A stretch of 64,000 nt of DNA from Clostridia bacterium (GCA_017482355.1 JAFUNJ010000009.1:1-64000); one strand, 5' to 3'. Numbered from the stretch's first letter, positions 51,662 through 60,486 are shown. Numbers and translations are program-made. The notes: a model not told the origin generated them from the letters alone.

Positions 51662-51690
51662 AGTATAACATTTTGAACCAAAAATGTCAA
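51662..51690 (-). promoter_or_regulatory. Promoter of the glmS ribozyme transcript
   Basis: On the minus strand a perfect TTGACA (51685-51690), 17-base spacer and TATACT (51662-51667), about 30 bases before the ribozyme cleavage site. Confidence 0.8.
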
Positions 51691-51700
51691 TAGGTAATTT

Positions 51701-51737
51701 AAAAAGAGTGCTTTTCTTTCGAAAAGCACTCTTTTAG
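51701..51737 (-). terminator. malQ terminator
   Basis: AAAAGAGTGCTTTTC (51702-51716) pairs with GAAAAGCACTCTTTT (51721-51735), loop of four; T-rich on the minus strand side. It separates malQ from the ribozyme promoter. Between it and malQ is a short repeat-like sequence (CCTCCTCTTGTCAGGGGAGG, 51762-51781). Confidence 0.85.
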
Positions 51738-51820
51738 TCTGCCGAAAAAACGCTACACTTGCCTCCTCTTGTCAGGGGAGGTGGATTTTTCGCAAAGCAA
51801 AAAAGACGGAAAACTTTAGT

Positions 51821-53314
51821 TCATCTGTTATACAATATTGAAAGCCGCCGATAGGTATCGGCATGAAGCTGGGCAAAGGCCTCTTCGGTGAGCCGATAGC
51901 TCCAATTGCCCTCGGCAATGCCGGGGCGGTTCATCTTGGTGTCGCCGCCGTAGCCCAGAAGATCCTGAATGGGTACCACGATCAGCTTGGCGGGGGAGGC
52001 CCAGAGGGTGCGCAGGATGGCGCGGATGGCCGGGTTCTGGGCGCCGCCGTCCTTCCAGGTGGTGCCCTCAAAGCCGCAGTAATCCAGGCAGTACCGCCGG
52101 TTCTCCGGCGTCAGCTCCCAAAGATAGCCCAAAAGGGTGTTGTTATCGTGGGTGCCGGTGTAGGCCACAGTATTGGGCAGATAATTGTGGGGCAGATGCA
52201 TCCCGTCATCCTGGCCGATGAAGGCAAACTGCATCACCCGCATCCCCGGCAGCCCGGTGTCCTCCAGCAGCTGCTCCAGCCCTTCATCCCGGATGCCCAG
52301 ATCCTCGGCGATGAGAGCCTCCCGGTCTATATATTTAAATAGAATATTGAAGAAATCCATTCCCGGCCCCTGCCGCCAGGCCCCTTCCTTGGCGGTCTCG
52401 GCGGTGGTGGGCACCGCCCAGTAAGCGCTGAAGCCCCGGAAATGATCGATGCGGATCTTATCAAAAAGGGCATGGGCGTGGGTGATGCGGCTGATCCACC
52501 AGCAGTAGCCGTCCTTTTTCATGGCATCCCAATCATAAAGAGGATTACCCCAGCGCTGGCCGTCTGCACTGAAATAATCGGGGGGAACCCCCGCCTCTGC
52601 AGCGGGAAAGCCCTTTTCGTCCAGATCAAATAATTGCTGATTGCTCCATACATCTACACTGTCCAGCGCCACATAGATGGGCATATCGCCGATGATCTTC
52701 ACCCCTCGCTCATTGGCATAGCGCCGCACCGCCTGCCATTGGGTAAAGAAAAGATATTGCAGAAAGAGCTCCTTTTCAATGGCGGGCTTCAGCCGTGCCC
52801 TGGCTTCCTCCAAGGCCTGCGGCTCCCGGCGGCGGAGAGGCTCCGGCCATTCGGTCCAGCTTTTGCCGGTTTCCTCCTGCAGGGCGGTATATAGGGCGTG
52901 ATCTGCTGCCCAGCTTTGGGCGGCACACCATTTTTCCACCTTTTCCCGTAAGGCCGGGGTGATCCGCTCAAAGGCCTTGGCGAATAAGGCGCTGCGCTGC
53001 GCCTTTAAGGCAATGAAATCCACCGAATAGGGGCTGGAAGCCTTGCAACTCTCCAATTCCTCTCCGGTGATCAGCCCCTCTTCGAAAAGCTGCTCCGGAT
53101 CAATGAAATAAGGGTTTCCCGCGAAGGCACTCACACTCTTATAGGGAGAATTACATTCGTCCGGAATGGTAAAGGGCAGTACCTGCCAGGCCCGAAATCC
53201 GGCTTCCTTTAAAAAATCAATAAATCTGAGGGTATCCTTTCCGAACACTCCGATGCCGTAAGGCCCCATCAGGGATGAAACGTGCAATAAAATGCCGCTG
53301 CTGCGTGTCTGCAT
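51821..53314 (-). CDS. malQ: 4-alpha-glucanotransferase (amylomaltase)
   Basis: 497 residues, a full GH77 enzyme. It starts RSSGILLHVSSLMGPYGIG and shows IIGDMPIYVALDS, the nucleophile-region KIRIDHFRGFSAYW, the acid/base Glu in IAEDLG and YTGTHDNNTLLGYLW. MalQ transfers alpha-1,4-glucan segments between maltodextrins during starch or glycogen use. Single gene with a promoter containing a palindrome and a terminator. Codon use belongs to the left part of the window. Confidence 0.96.
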   Translation of the reverse strand: MQTRSSGILLHVSSLMGPYGIGVFGKDTLRFIDFLKEAGFRAWQVLPFTIPDECNSPYKSVSAFAGNPYFIDPEQLFEEGLITGEELESCKASSPYSVDFIALKAQRSALFAKAFERITPALREKVEKWCAAQSWAADHALYTALQEETGKSWTEWPEPLRRREPQALEEARARLKPAIEKELFLQYLFFTQWQAVRRYANERGVKIIGDMPIYVALDSVDVWSNQQLFDLDEKGFPAAEAGVPPDYFSADGQRWGNPLYDWDAMKKDGYCWWISRITHAHALFDKIRIDHFRGFSAYWAVPTTAETAKEGAWRQGPGMDFFNILFKYIDREALIAEDLGIRDEGLEQLLEDTGLPGMRVMQFAFIGQDDGMHLPHNYLPNTVAYTGTHDNNTLLGYLWELTPENRRYCLDYCGFEGTTWKDGGAQNPAIRAILRTLWASPAKLIVVPIQDLLGYGGDTKMNRPGIAEGNWSYRLTEEAFAQLHADTYRRLSILYNR

Positions 53315-53339
53315 GTTCCGACCTCCTTTTCTAATAAGT

Positions 53340-53368
53340 ATTATAGCAGACGTTCATGAACTATTCAA
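53340..53368 (-). promoter_or_regulatory. malQ promoter with an internal palindrome
   Basis: On the minus strand TTGAAT (53363-53368), 17-base spacer, TATAAT (53340-53345). The spacer contains the perfect palindrome GTTCATGAAC (53352-53361), well placed for a repressor. Confidence 0.6.
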
Positions 53369-53476
53369 TGAAAATCTTCGCTATTTGTAATAAAAAATAG
53401 ACAATCCGACTAAAATTAACCACATAGTGTTAAATAAAAACAACATCATGTTATCCAATCGTGGACGGTTTGATGT

Positions 53477-53482
53477 TATAAT
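53477..53482 (+). promoter_or_regulatory. Extended -10 promoter of the lipoprotein gene
   Basis: TGTTATAAT (TGn plus TATAAT at 53477-53482), about 55 bases before ATG 53538; the -35 region is weak. Confidence 0.5.
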
Positions 53483-53537
53483 ACTAATATCTAAAATTAT
53501 CGCAATGATTCTGCCGCAAAGGCGGAAGGAGGCAACC

Positions 53538-54695
53538 ATGAATAAGAAATGGACAAAATTGATCGCATTGGCCACCGTCATCCTCGTATCGGTGATGATG
53601 CTGGCATCCTGCCAGACCGGCAAGACCTATGTGGATGAACCGGGCAACGCGGATGTGGTTTCCGTAAAGCAAAAGAACCAGATCCAGGAAGTGGAGTATA
53701 CCGGCGATCCCAAGCCCAATATTGAGTATACCGACGATCCTGCTTATGCGGATACCAGTACCAACGGCGGCAGCACCGGCGGCGATACTACCGGCGGCGA
53801 TACTACCGGCGGCGGTAATACTACCGGAGGTAACGCCGATACAACAGATAAGCCGGAAGAGGTCACCTATACGTTCATAAATAAAGACAGAGACGCTCTT
53901 CAGCTCGGACTTCTCCAGCTTATAAACGAGCAGTATCTGTATGGCTTCAAGGAAGAGGGCATCCGCGTAACGCTCGGCGAACACCGTCCGACATATAAGT
54001 CGTATCAGCTGTCGAAGTGGGGACATGAGCTTAAGCTCGATGCCGCAAACGCGCTTAATCAGATGATGGACGATTTTTATCTCGTAACGGGATACACCTA
54101 TCTTAATATCAATAAGGCATATTACGATTTCGATTCGCAGAAGGCACTTTTTGATAAGGGACAGACAGACACGCCTGCAGGCGCAAGTGACTGGCATAGC
54201 GGTGCTACCTTCCGCTTTACAGGTTATAACCAGGAGACAGGTAAGACGGTAAATATCACGAATGCGGAAGAGCCGCAGTGGCTGAAAACGCACGCACACG
54301 AGTACGGCTTCATCTTCCGTGCTCCGTCGAATAAAAATTCTATAGTCGGCTACACCGAGCCGTGGCAGCTTCGCTACGTCGGAATGCCTCACGCAGAGTA
54401 TATGTATAAGAATAATCTCTGCCTTGAAGAGTATCTCACTAAGCTTTCAACCGATTTTGCCGGAATGTCTAACGCATATACCTTGAAATGCGCTGACGGA
54501 AACACCTATATGGTCTACTACATTGAAGCGCCCGACGAGGGAACGCTCCGTCTCCCAGTGCCGGGGAACCGTTCCTATACGGTAAGCGGCGATAACATGA
54601 ACGGATTTATCGTAACGGTCACACTCGAGACCGGAACACGCCCGCCGCTTGAAACTCCCGCACCCGAAACAAATGCTCCCGATATAACGGAATAA
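53538..54695 (+). CDS. Lipoprotein with Gly/Thr linker and degenerate VanY-like domain; possible chimera
   Basis: 385 residues. A lipoprotein signal (LVSVMMLASC, lipid Cys about 25) leads to an acidic region, a GGDTTGGDTTGG linker (about 75-100) and a C-terminal domain resembling VanY/D-Ala-D-Ala carboxypeptidases (SDWHSGATF, YGFIFRAPSNKNSIVGYTEPWQLRYVGMPHAEYM). Positions that normally bind zinc (SxHxxGxAxD and WHxRYVG) read Trp, Arg and Gln, so the domain looks inactive. Codon use switches within the linker (53.77-53.88 kb): the first part uses CTG/ATC, the second CTT/CTC/ATA. The frame may therefore join halves of two different genes. ATG 53538 follows AAGGAGG. Confidence 0.6.
   Translation: MNKKWTKLIALATVILVSVMMLASCQTGKTYVDEPGNADVVSVKQKNQIQEVEYTGDPKPNIEYTDDPAYADTSTNGGSTGGDTTGGDTTGGGNTTGGNADTTDKPEEVTYTFINKDRDALQLGLLQLINEQYLYGFKEEGIRVTLGEHRPTYKSYQLSKWGHELKLDAANALNQMMDDFYLVTGYTYLNINKAYYDFDSQKALFDKGQTDTPAGASDWHSGATFRFTGYNQETGKTVNITNAEEPQWLKTHAHEYGFIFRAPSNKNSIVGYTEPWQLRYVGMPHAEYMYKNNLCLEEYLTKLSTDFAGMSNAYTLKCADGNTYMVYYIEAPDEGTLRLPVPGNRSYTVSGDNMNGFIVTVTLETGTRPPLETPAPETNAPDITE
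53771..53834 (+). repeat. Short in-frame Gly/Thr coding repeats at a composition break
   Basis: The 15-base unit GGCGGCGATACTACC occurs twice in tandem (about 53779-53808), followed by the variant GGCGGCGGTAATACTACC and further GGAGGT. It encodes Gly-Gly-Asp-Thr-Thr repeats. Its right edge coincides with the change of codon dialect. Confidence 0.75.
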
Positions 54696-54703
54696 CAGAA
54701 AAT

Positions 54704-54732
54704 AAAAGGAACGCCGAAAGGCGTTCTTTTTT
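54704..54732 (+). terminator. Terminator after the VanY-like gene
   Basis: GAACGCC (54709-54715) pairs with GGCGTTC (54720-54726), loop GAAA, followed by TTTTTT. Confidence 0.85.
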
Positions 54733-54831
54733 GTGCTCACTCTATTTGCAATTTTACAAATCTTAGCCCCCTACGAACAACGTGTCGAAGGATTGGGGCG
54801 CCCTCTTGTATGCGCCGAGTCGTTAGAAAAC

Positions 54832-54861
54832 AAAAAAGAACGCCATTTGGCGTTCTTTTTC
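54832..54861. terminator. Terminator of the rplU-prp-rpmA operon
   Basis: AAAAAAGAACGCCA pairs with TGGCGTTCTTTTT around a short TT loop, with T runs on both strands. The 54733-54831 gap before it contains no gene I can support. Confidence 0.85.
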
Positions 54862-54871
54862 ATTTGGTGAA

Positions 54872-55150
54872 TTAGTCCTCGTAAACGCTGACGCGCTTCT
54901 TATCCTTAGTCATGTGCTCGAAACGAACCACACCGTTTGTGAGTGCGAAAAGGGTATCGTCCTTACCGCGACCTACGTTCTTACCGGGGTGGATATGAGT
55001 TCCGCGCTGTCTGACAATGATATTGCCGGCGATTACGCTCTGGCCGTCGGCCTTCTTCGCACCAAGACGCTTGGACTCAGAGTCACGACCGTTCTTAGTG
55101 GAACCAACGCCCTTCTTATGAGCAAAGAATTGAAGATTAAGCTTCAACAT
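54872..55150 (-). CDS. rpmA: 50S ribosomal protein L27
   Basis: 92 residues. After the N-terminal extension LKLNLQFF comes [21 protein letters not shown], the normal mature start of L27. This extension is removed by the Prp protease in Firmicutes, and the prp gene is adjacent. Mature L27 reaches the peptidyl-transferase centre of the ribosome. Last gene of the rplU-prp-rpmA operon. Codon use is of the right-hand dialect. Confidence 0.97.
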   Translation of the reverse strand: MLKLNLQFFAHKKGVGSTKNGRDSESKRLGAKKADGQSVIAGNIIVRQRGTHIHPGKNVGRGKDDTLFALTNGVVRFEHMTKDKKRVSVYED

Positions 55151-55192
55151 CGTTTCTTACCTCCGTTAATCGTTAATTGGTTGTCGGGACAT

Positions 55193-55543
55193 TTAATCCT
55201 CGACCTCGTTTACGTCAAGATATTCGTCATAATCCTCAAGCATATCAATAAGCTGAAGGGAATACGCCTCGATAAGACCCGATACGGCGAAACGCTTTGT
55301 TTCGTCGTCACTGTTTTCGGGGAGCGCACTCGGCACTCTGACCTCGATATCAGCCGTGTCCTCGTCGATAGAATACTCAACGTTTGATTCGTAAGAGACC
55401 TCAATAGCATTTATAACAAGCATCGTCATCGCGGATACTGCCGCGCAAACGATATCCTTGCCGGCATCGTCGAAGCCGGCATGACCGGTTTCTTTGAAGC
55501 CGTAATAAACGCCGTCTCTTTTGAAGAATGTGACCTTGATCAT
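55193..55543 (-). CDS. prp: Ribosomal-processing cysteine protease Prp
   Basis: 116 residues. The catalytic pair is seen as His in KETGHAGF (about residue 21) and Cys in DIVCAAVSAM (about 33), the invariant GHA..C spacing of Prp. It cleaves the N-terminal extension of L27, which is the next gene. Encoded between rplU and rpmA, its conserved place in Firmicutes. It has a longer acidic C-terminus (DMLEDYDEYLDVNEVED). Confidence 0.95.
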   Translation of the reverse strand: MIKVTFFKRDGVYYGFKETGHAGFDDAGKDIVCAAVSAMTMLVINAIEVSYESNVEYSIDEDTADIEVRVPSALPENSDDETKRFAVSGLIEAYSLQLIDMLEDYDEYLDVNEVED

Positions 55544-55549
55544 GTGAGA

Positions 55550-55870
55550 TTAGCCGTTAATAGCGGTGATCTGAACCTTAGTGTAAGGCTGTCTGTGACC
55601 GATCTTCTTCTTCTCATTCTTCTTTGCCTTGTAGCGAAGAATGTGGATCTTCTTGCCCTTGCCGTTCTTAACGACATTGGCAGTAACGGTAGCGCCCTCA
55701 ACGTAGGGAGCGCCGCAGGAGAAAGAATCGTTTGCCGAAACTGCAAGAACCTTATCAAAGGTAACAGTTTCGCCTTCGTTTACGTCGAGCTTCTCTACGT
55801 AAACTACGTCGCCTTCGGAGACTTTGTACTGCTTTCCGCCGGTTTCAATAACTGCAAACACGAAAAGCAC
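55550..55870 (-). CDS. rplU: 50S ribosomal protein L21
   Basis: 106 residues, standard length. [26 protein letters not shown] at the N-terminus and [28 protein letters not shown] at the C-terminus are L21 signatures. It binds 23S rRNA in the large subunit. First gene of the rplU-prp-rpmA operon, preceded by a strong promoter and a structured leader. Confidence 0.97.
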   Translation of the reverse strand: MLFVFAVIETGGKQYKVSEGDVVYVEKLDVNEGETVTFDKVLAVSANDSFSCGAPYVEGATVTANVVKNGKGKKIHILRYKAKKNEKKKIGHRQPYTKVQITAING

Positions 55871-55957
55871 CTCACTTTCATTACGCGGATTTTAACCGCA
55901 GACTCGCTGATACGGGTAAGTACAAAGTACTTTTTATGACCCGTAGATCACGCGGCA
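55871..55957 (-). promoter_or_regulatory. Structured rplU leader (L21-leader-like)
   Basis: The roughly 87-base 5' UTR can form a hairpin TACGGGT/ACCCGTA (55911-55917 with 55939-55945) topped by AAGTAC/GTACTT, and a second GCGG/CCGC hairpin (about 55884-55900). L21 leaders that respond to ribosomal protein level occur at this place in Firmicutes; I judge it by structure and position only. Confidence 0.5.
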
Positions 55958-55963
55958 AATGAC

Positions 55964-55993
55964 ATTATAACATTTAATTTATCTGTTTGTCAA
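55964..55993 (-). promoter_or_regulatory. rplU operon promoter
   Basis: On the minus strand TTGACA (55988-55993), 18-base spacer, TATAAT (55964-55969), both hexamers perfect. Confidence 0.8.
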
Positions 55994-56029
55994 CAGATTT
56001 GAAAATGGAATTGTAAACTTTCTGTAAAC

Positions 56030-56869
56030 TCACTTATTTTCGATATTTTTGGCAGCGGTGAGGGTATTTTTCATCAGCATCGTGATGGTCATAGGACCGA
56101 CGCCACCGGGCACGGGAGTGATAAACGATGTCTTGGGAGCGACGTTTTCAAAGTCAACGTCACCGCAGAGCTTGCCGTTTTCGTCGCGGTTTATACCGAC
56201 GTCGATGACGACCGCGCCCTCCTTTACCATATCGGGCGTGACGAACTTCGCTTTTCCGATAGCCGAAACGAGAATGTCGGCGCGGGAGCAAATTTCAGTC
56301 AAGTTCTTCGTTCTCGAATGGCAGACGGTAACGGTACCGTTTGCGTGGAGAAGAAGCATCGCCTGGGGTTTACCGACGATGTTCGAGCGTCCGATAACGA
56401 CGCATTCCTTGCCTGTTACGTCAATTCCAGAGCGCGAAAGAAGCTCCATAACGCCTGCGGGAGTGCAGGGCAGGAAGGAGTGGTTTCCTATCATTATCTT
56501 GCCGACGTTCACGGGGTGGAACGCGTCAACGTCCTTTTCGGGGTTGATAGCAAGAATTACCTTCTCCTCGTCAAGATGCTTAGGAAGGGGAAGCTGAACG
56601 AGAATTCCGTGTATCTGCGGACTTTGATTGAGCTGATCTATAAGACCGAGAAGCTCCTCCATACTTGTTTCCTCGGGAAGCGTATACATTTCGGAGTAGA
56701 AGCCGACCTCCTCGCACGCCTTGTTCTTGTTGCGAACGTAGACCTGCGATGCTGGGTCACTACCGACGAGAATGACGGCGAGCCCCGGCTTTACGGTCAT
56801 CTTTTCTGCTTCTGCCTTGATTTCGGCGCGAATGGACGCCGATATTTCTTTTCCGTTGATTATGTTCAT
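56030..56869 (-). CDS. folD: Methylenetetrahydrofolate dehydrogenase/cyclohydrolase
   Basis: 279 residues. FolD features are [14 protein letters not shown] (catalytic Lys region), [40 protein letters not shown] and [17 protein letters not shown]. It interconverts methylene- and formyl-tetrahydrofolate using NADP. I start at ATG 56869 (MNIINGKEI); the frame is open far upstream inside lgt, which is not meaningful. It follows lgt by 13 bases. Confidence 0.95.
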   Translation of the reverse strand: MNIINGKEISASIRAEIKAEAEKMTVKPGLAVILVGSDPASQVYVRNKNKACEEVGFYSEMYTLPEETSMEELLGLIDQLNQSPQIHGILVQLPLPKHLDEEKVILAINPEKDVDAFHPVNVGKIMIGNHSFLPCTPAGVMELLSRSGIDVTGKECVVIGRSNIVGKPQAMLLLHANGTVTVCHSRTKNLTEICSRADILVSAIGKAKFVTPDMVKEGAVVIDVGINRDENGKLCGDVDFENVAPKTSFITPVPGGVGPMTITMLMKNTLTAAKNIENK

Positions 56870-56882
56870 TTTGTCTGTCCTT

Positions 56883-57869
56883 TCATTCGTCATCGTCGTC
56901 TGTGTAATTGTCGGAGACCTCGAAAACTCCGTCGTCCTTCTTTTCTTCCGGTTTTTCCTCTTTGATCTCGGGTATTTCTTCAGCGGCTTCACAAGCGAGC
57001 ACGGGAACAGCATCCTTTTTGCGAAGATGACGAACGATCTCCATTGCAGTAAGGATACAAATACCGACAAAGAAGCAGAGGAAGCCGACGACCTGCGAGA
57101 CGCGGAAGCCGCCTGCCTTAAGCGAGTCGGTGCGCAGGCCCTCAATGAGCATTCTTCCGAAGCCGTACCAGGTCAGGTACATAACGAGTATTTGCCCGTC
57201 GTATTTCTTCTTTTTATAAAATAGGTTGATAAGTACAAATCCGAGAATATTCCAAAGAGATTCATAAAGGAAGGTCGGGTGGACGAAGTCAAGGGGGATC
57301 GTTTTTTCAACGCCGTTTACGGTCTCGGTGCGGTATGCACCCTCAAGCTTCATGGCCCAGGGAAGCTTGTCGACGCCCTTTGACCAGCCGTACGCCTCGC
57401 CGTTGAAGAAGTTGCCCCAGCGACCAATTGCCTGAGCGATCATGACGGCAGGAGCGACCATATCGAAGAATTTAAGCGGCTTGATCTTCTTTATCCGTGA
57501 CGCGATGAGAATACCCAGCGCGCCGCCGATTATGCCGCCGTATATGGCAATTCCGCCCTTCCATATCGCAATATATTCAATAAACGGCTTGCCCTTGTAT
57601 TCGTCGAGCTGCATTAAAACGTAATACAGCCGCGCTCCTATAATGCCGAGCGGTATTGCCCAGATGGCGAAATCGAAAACGTTGTCCTGCTTGATGCCGT
57701 CACTGCGCTTTGCGCGGTATAGGACGTACAAAACGGCGAGTATCATAGCAAGTGAAATGATGATGCCGTACCAAGCGACGTCTATGCCTGTTCCAAACAG
57801 ATTGGGAATGGCGATCGGGTTGAGCTCGAATTCCTTTATCCCCAAGTTGGGGAAAGATATTTTGTTCAT
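56883..57869 (-). CDS. lgt: Prolipoprotein diacylglyceryl transferase
   Basis: 328 residues, seven membrane segments. The Lgt signature [13 protein letters not shown] is intact, with [15 protein letters not shown] (conserved His/Tyr) and the R-x-x-x-E region [13 protein letters not shown]. It transfers diacylglycerol from phosphatidylglycerol to the lipobox Cys of prolipoproteins. There is an unusual acidic tail of about 45 residues rich in Glu/Asp ([19 protein letters not shown]). It follows the M16 peptidase gene by 8 bases. Confidence 0.95.
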   Translation of the reverse strand: MNKISFPNLGIKEFELNPIAIPNLFGTGIDVAWYGIIISLAMILAVLYVLYRAKRSDGIKQDNVFDFAIWAIPLGIIGARLYYVLMQLDEYKGKPFIEYIAIWKGGIAIYGGIIGGALGILIASRIKKIKPLKFFDMVAPAVMIAQAIGRWGNFFNGEAYGWSKGVDKLPWAMKLEGAYRTETVNGVEKTIPLDFVHPTFLYESLWNILGFVLINLFYKKKKYDGQILVMYLTWYGFGRMLIEGLRTDSLKAGGFRVSQVVGFLCFFVGICILTAMEIVRHLRKKDAVPVLACEAAEEIPEIKEEKPEEKKDDGVFEVSDNYTDDDDE

Positions 57870-57877
57870 ATGTCACC

Positions 57878-59164
57878 TCATATTGGTTCAACCACCGACA
57901 TCGTGTACGCTTCGGGCTTGAATAGCTCCTTGGCTACCTTAATTACGTAGTCGGCGGTGATATTTTTAACGTGATCGGTGTATTTGAAGATATCTGCTCC
58001 CTCGAGCGCAAAATCGACGATGAGGTCGTTTGCGATATCCTCTGTGCTGTCAAAGCTCTTGATAAACGCCGAATAGAGTACTCGTCGAGCGCGCTCGAAG
58101 CTTTCGGGGGTTATCGCGTCAATAAGACCCTTTTGCGTGTATTCTTCAAATTTCTCATAGAGCGCCTCCGGCTCGTCGGTATCGGTGAAAATCGAGAAGA
58201 AGGAAAAGGACTCGGTGTGTTCGTACCAAGTGCTGAACGAGGGGGAGATCAGTCCGCTCTCGTAAAGCGAAGCATAGAAATCGGACGATTTTTCAAAGCA
58301 GATAGCCGAAATGAGATCGAAGGCGATGCTCTTCTTCACTCTTTCCTCGGGATCGGACGAAATACCCACGTCCTTTACGCCGATGCAAACTATCGGCTTC
58401 GAGACCTGCATTTTCTTCGTTACGCGCTTCCTCGCCGCCGTCTTGCCCTCGGTCACCGTCTGACTTACAACAGGTATCGGCTCAATACCGTGTAAGCACT
58501 TATCGGCAACGGCTAGTACCTCGTCAAGCGTCGCCTGACCGCAGACGCAGAGCGCCATGTTTGCGGGATTGTAGAATGCCTTGTGACAGCGGTAGAGCGT
58601 TTCGGGGGTTATCTTCATTATTGAGGGAACGGTGCCCGCGATGTTGATGCGGACGCTGTTTCTTTCATACAGACCCTCGAGCATTCCGTACTGAACGGCG
58701 TTTGAGGGATTGTCCTCGCCCTGTCTTATCTCCTGGGCAATAATGCCTTGCTCCTTTTTTACGTTCTCCTCGGTAAAATAGGGGGAGAAGACGGAGGTCA
58801 GGAGTATTTCGAGCGACGGATAAAGCTCGTCTACGCAGGAGCAGAGATAAGCCGTTACGCGGAAGGAGGTGTATGCGTTTGCATCTGCGCCCGTGCGTGC
58901 GAATTTTACGAAAGTGTCCTCGCCGTCCTCGTTTTCGAACATCTTGTGTTCAAGAAAATGAGCAACACCGTCGGGGACGGTCACGTAATCCTGCTCGTCT
59001 CCGACCTTAAAGGTGTTGTCGACTGAGCCGAACCGCGTTGCGATAAGGCAGTAGGACGACGTTAAGTCCTTCGGGAAAACGTAAATTTTAAGGCCGCTTT
59101 TATGAGTAACGACCGTGTAGGTCTCGCCGAGCAGCTTGCTTTTTACCGTTATCGGCTTATTCAT
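57878..59164 (-). CDS. M16 family zinc peptidase (YmfH-like)
   Basis: 428 residues. The inverted zinc motif HFLEH (HxxEH) is present near residue 66, with the distal Glu in the EQGIIAQEIRQGEDNP segment. In Firmicutes a pair of M16 proteins, one with and one without HxxEH, is encoded together (YmfF/YmfH), and the partner overlaps upstream. Together they probably form a peptidasome-like dimer that degrades small peptides. ATG 59164 overlaps the partner's end by 8 bases. Confidence 0.92.
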   Translation of the reverse strand: MNKPITVKSKLLGETYTVVTHKSGLKIYVFPKDLTSSYCLIATRFGSVDNTFKVGDEQDYVTVPDGVAHFLEHKMFENEDGEDTFVKFARTGADANAYTSFRVTAYLCSCVDELYPSLEILLTSVFSPYFTEENVKKEQGIIAQEIRQGEDNPSNAVQYGMLEGLYERNSVRINIAGTVPSIMKITPETLYRCHKAFYNPANMALCVCGQATLDEVLAVADKCLHGIEPIPVVSQTVTEGKTAARKRVTKKMQVSKPIVCIGVKDVGISSDPEERVKKSIAFDLISAICFEKSSDFYASLYESGLISPSFSTWYEHTESFSFFSIFTDTDEPEALYEKFEEYTQKGLIDAITPESFERARRVLYSAFIKSFDSTEDIANDLIVDFALEGADIFKYTDHVKNITADYVIKVAKELFKPEAYTMSVVEPI

Positions 59165-60452
59165 AGTCCTCGTCCTCACTTTCTCCCTTCAGGGTTCCGT
59201 TAAGGAAATATACCGTATGAAGCGTGAGGGTCGAAGCGACCGCCGATACGTCGGATACGGTAAGGGCTTTGCAGTTTTCGACACAGTCCTCGGGAGAGAT
59301 AAATCTGTCCCAGACGGTCTGCGCGGAGTACCAGTTTATCATTGCCATTTCGTCGTCGCAGATGCTTTTCCAGCCGCTTATAAGCGATTTTCTTGCGCCT
59401 TCAAGCTCATCGTCGGTCACGTCACCGTTCTTTATCGCTTCAATTTCCGAAATAATTGCTTTTTCGGCTACTTCCTTTTTGTCAACTTCAATTCCGCTTG
59501 AAATAACGATAGTACCCTTTTGGCGGTCGGGGATAGCGTAGCAGTAGTAGCAGAGCGAAAGCTTTTCGCGGACGTTCATAAACAGCTTTGAGGTAGGAGC
59601 GCTTGAAAGCACGCCGAGGAAAAGGTTGAACGCAGTTGACGCTTCGGGCGTCGGACGGAGAGTCGTCGTAAATCCGAGGGAAAGCTTGCCTTGCTTTACG
59701 GGCTGATCCTCGGTCACGGTGTTTACCTTCTCGGCAGGCGCGATAGGCGTGACCTCGGTATTTTGACGTGACGCGCGGTTTTCGGAAACGAAGAATTTCA
59801 CACAGTCGTTTTCGAGCTTGTCGGTATCAAATACGCCTGCGCACCAGATCTCGATATTTGCGGTGTTTATAATTTCATTCAGACGCTTAGTGAGTGCCTC
59901 GGGAGTTACCGCCGCTATCTGCTCGACAGTACCGGTGTCCGGGATAGACGAGGGGTCTCCCTTGCCCATTTCCTCGACACATCGGCGGATAGCGTAGGAG
60001 GTCTTATTGTTTATCGCGGCTTTGACGCGGTCGGTAAGCGTTCTTTTTTCGCTTTCAACGTATTCGGCTTTAAGCACGCCGTTTTCAAGCAGCGGTTTGT
60101 TTATCAGCTCAGACATAAGGGAAAGGATCTCTGCGCTTACGTTCATGCCCTCCGTATATTCGTTCCGCAGAGGGAAGGAGGTAAAGCCGAGGTACTGCGT
60201 GTCGCCGAAGCGCCCGACGTTACCCTGAAGCTCCGAGCCGTAAAGCATCTGAAGCTCCTTCACTATGTCGGCCATAGTGGGCAGACGTAGGCAACCTCTT
60301 TTAAGAACGGACGGTAATAGGGCATTGAGCGCCGCCGTTTCCTCTGCCATCGGGCAGAGGAAACGGACGCTTATACAGTTCGTCTTGAATTTATCGGTCG
60401 GTATTATATTGAGAGCGACTCCGTCGCCTATCATTTTCCTTATCGGCAGCAT
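59157..60452 (-). CDS. M16 family protein without HxxEH (YmfF-like)
   Basis: 431 residues with the two-repeat M16 fold, including the C-terminal REKLSLCYYCYA and the helical EAIKNGDVTDDELEGARKSLISGW region. The region equivalent to HxxEH has no such motif (the N-terminal part reads CPMAEETAALNALLPSVL), so it is the inactive partner of the following HxxEH protein, as in Bacillus YmfF. It starts 34 bases downstream of the GH94-like gene stop and heads the peptidase-lgt-folD group. Confidence 0.9.
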   Translation of the reverse strand: MLPIRKMIGDGVALNIIPTDKFKTNCISVRFLCPMAEETAALNALLPSVLKRGCLRLPTMADIVKELQMLYGSELQGNVGRFGDTQYLGFTSFPLRNEYTEGMNVSAEILSLMSELINKPLLENGVLKAEYVESEKRTLTDRVKAAINNKTSYAIRRCVEEMGKGDPSSIPDTGTVEQIAAVTPEALTKRLNEIINTANIEIWCAGVFDTDKLENDCVKFFVSENRASRQNTEVTPIAPAEKVNTVTEDQPVKQGKLSLGFTTTLRPTPEASTAFNLFLGVLSSAPTSKLFMNVREKLSLCYYCYAIPDRQKGTIVISSGIEVDKKEVAEKAIISEIEAIKNGDVTDDELEGARKSLISGWKSICDDEMAMINWYSAQTVWDRFISPEDCVENCKALTVSDVSAVASTLTLHTVYFLNGTLKGESEDEDYE

Positions 60453-60486
60453 AAATAGTTACTCCAATTAGTTTACTTCACCTATT

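Noticed and set aside
51762..51781. CCTCCTCTTGTCAGGGGAGG considered as an operator
   Set aside because: It lies after the malQ stop, away from any promoter, and looks like part of a dispersed intergenic repeat.
53771..53834. Tandem short repeats considered as a CRISPR array or attachment site
   Set aside because: Units are 15-18 bases with no spacers and are in frame, coding for a Gly/Thr linker.
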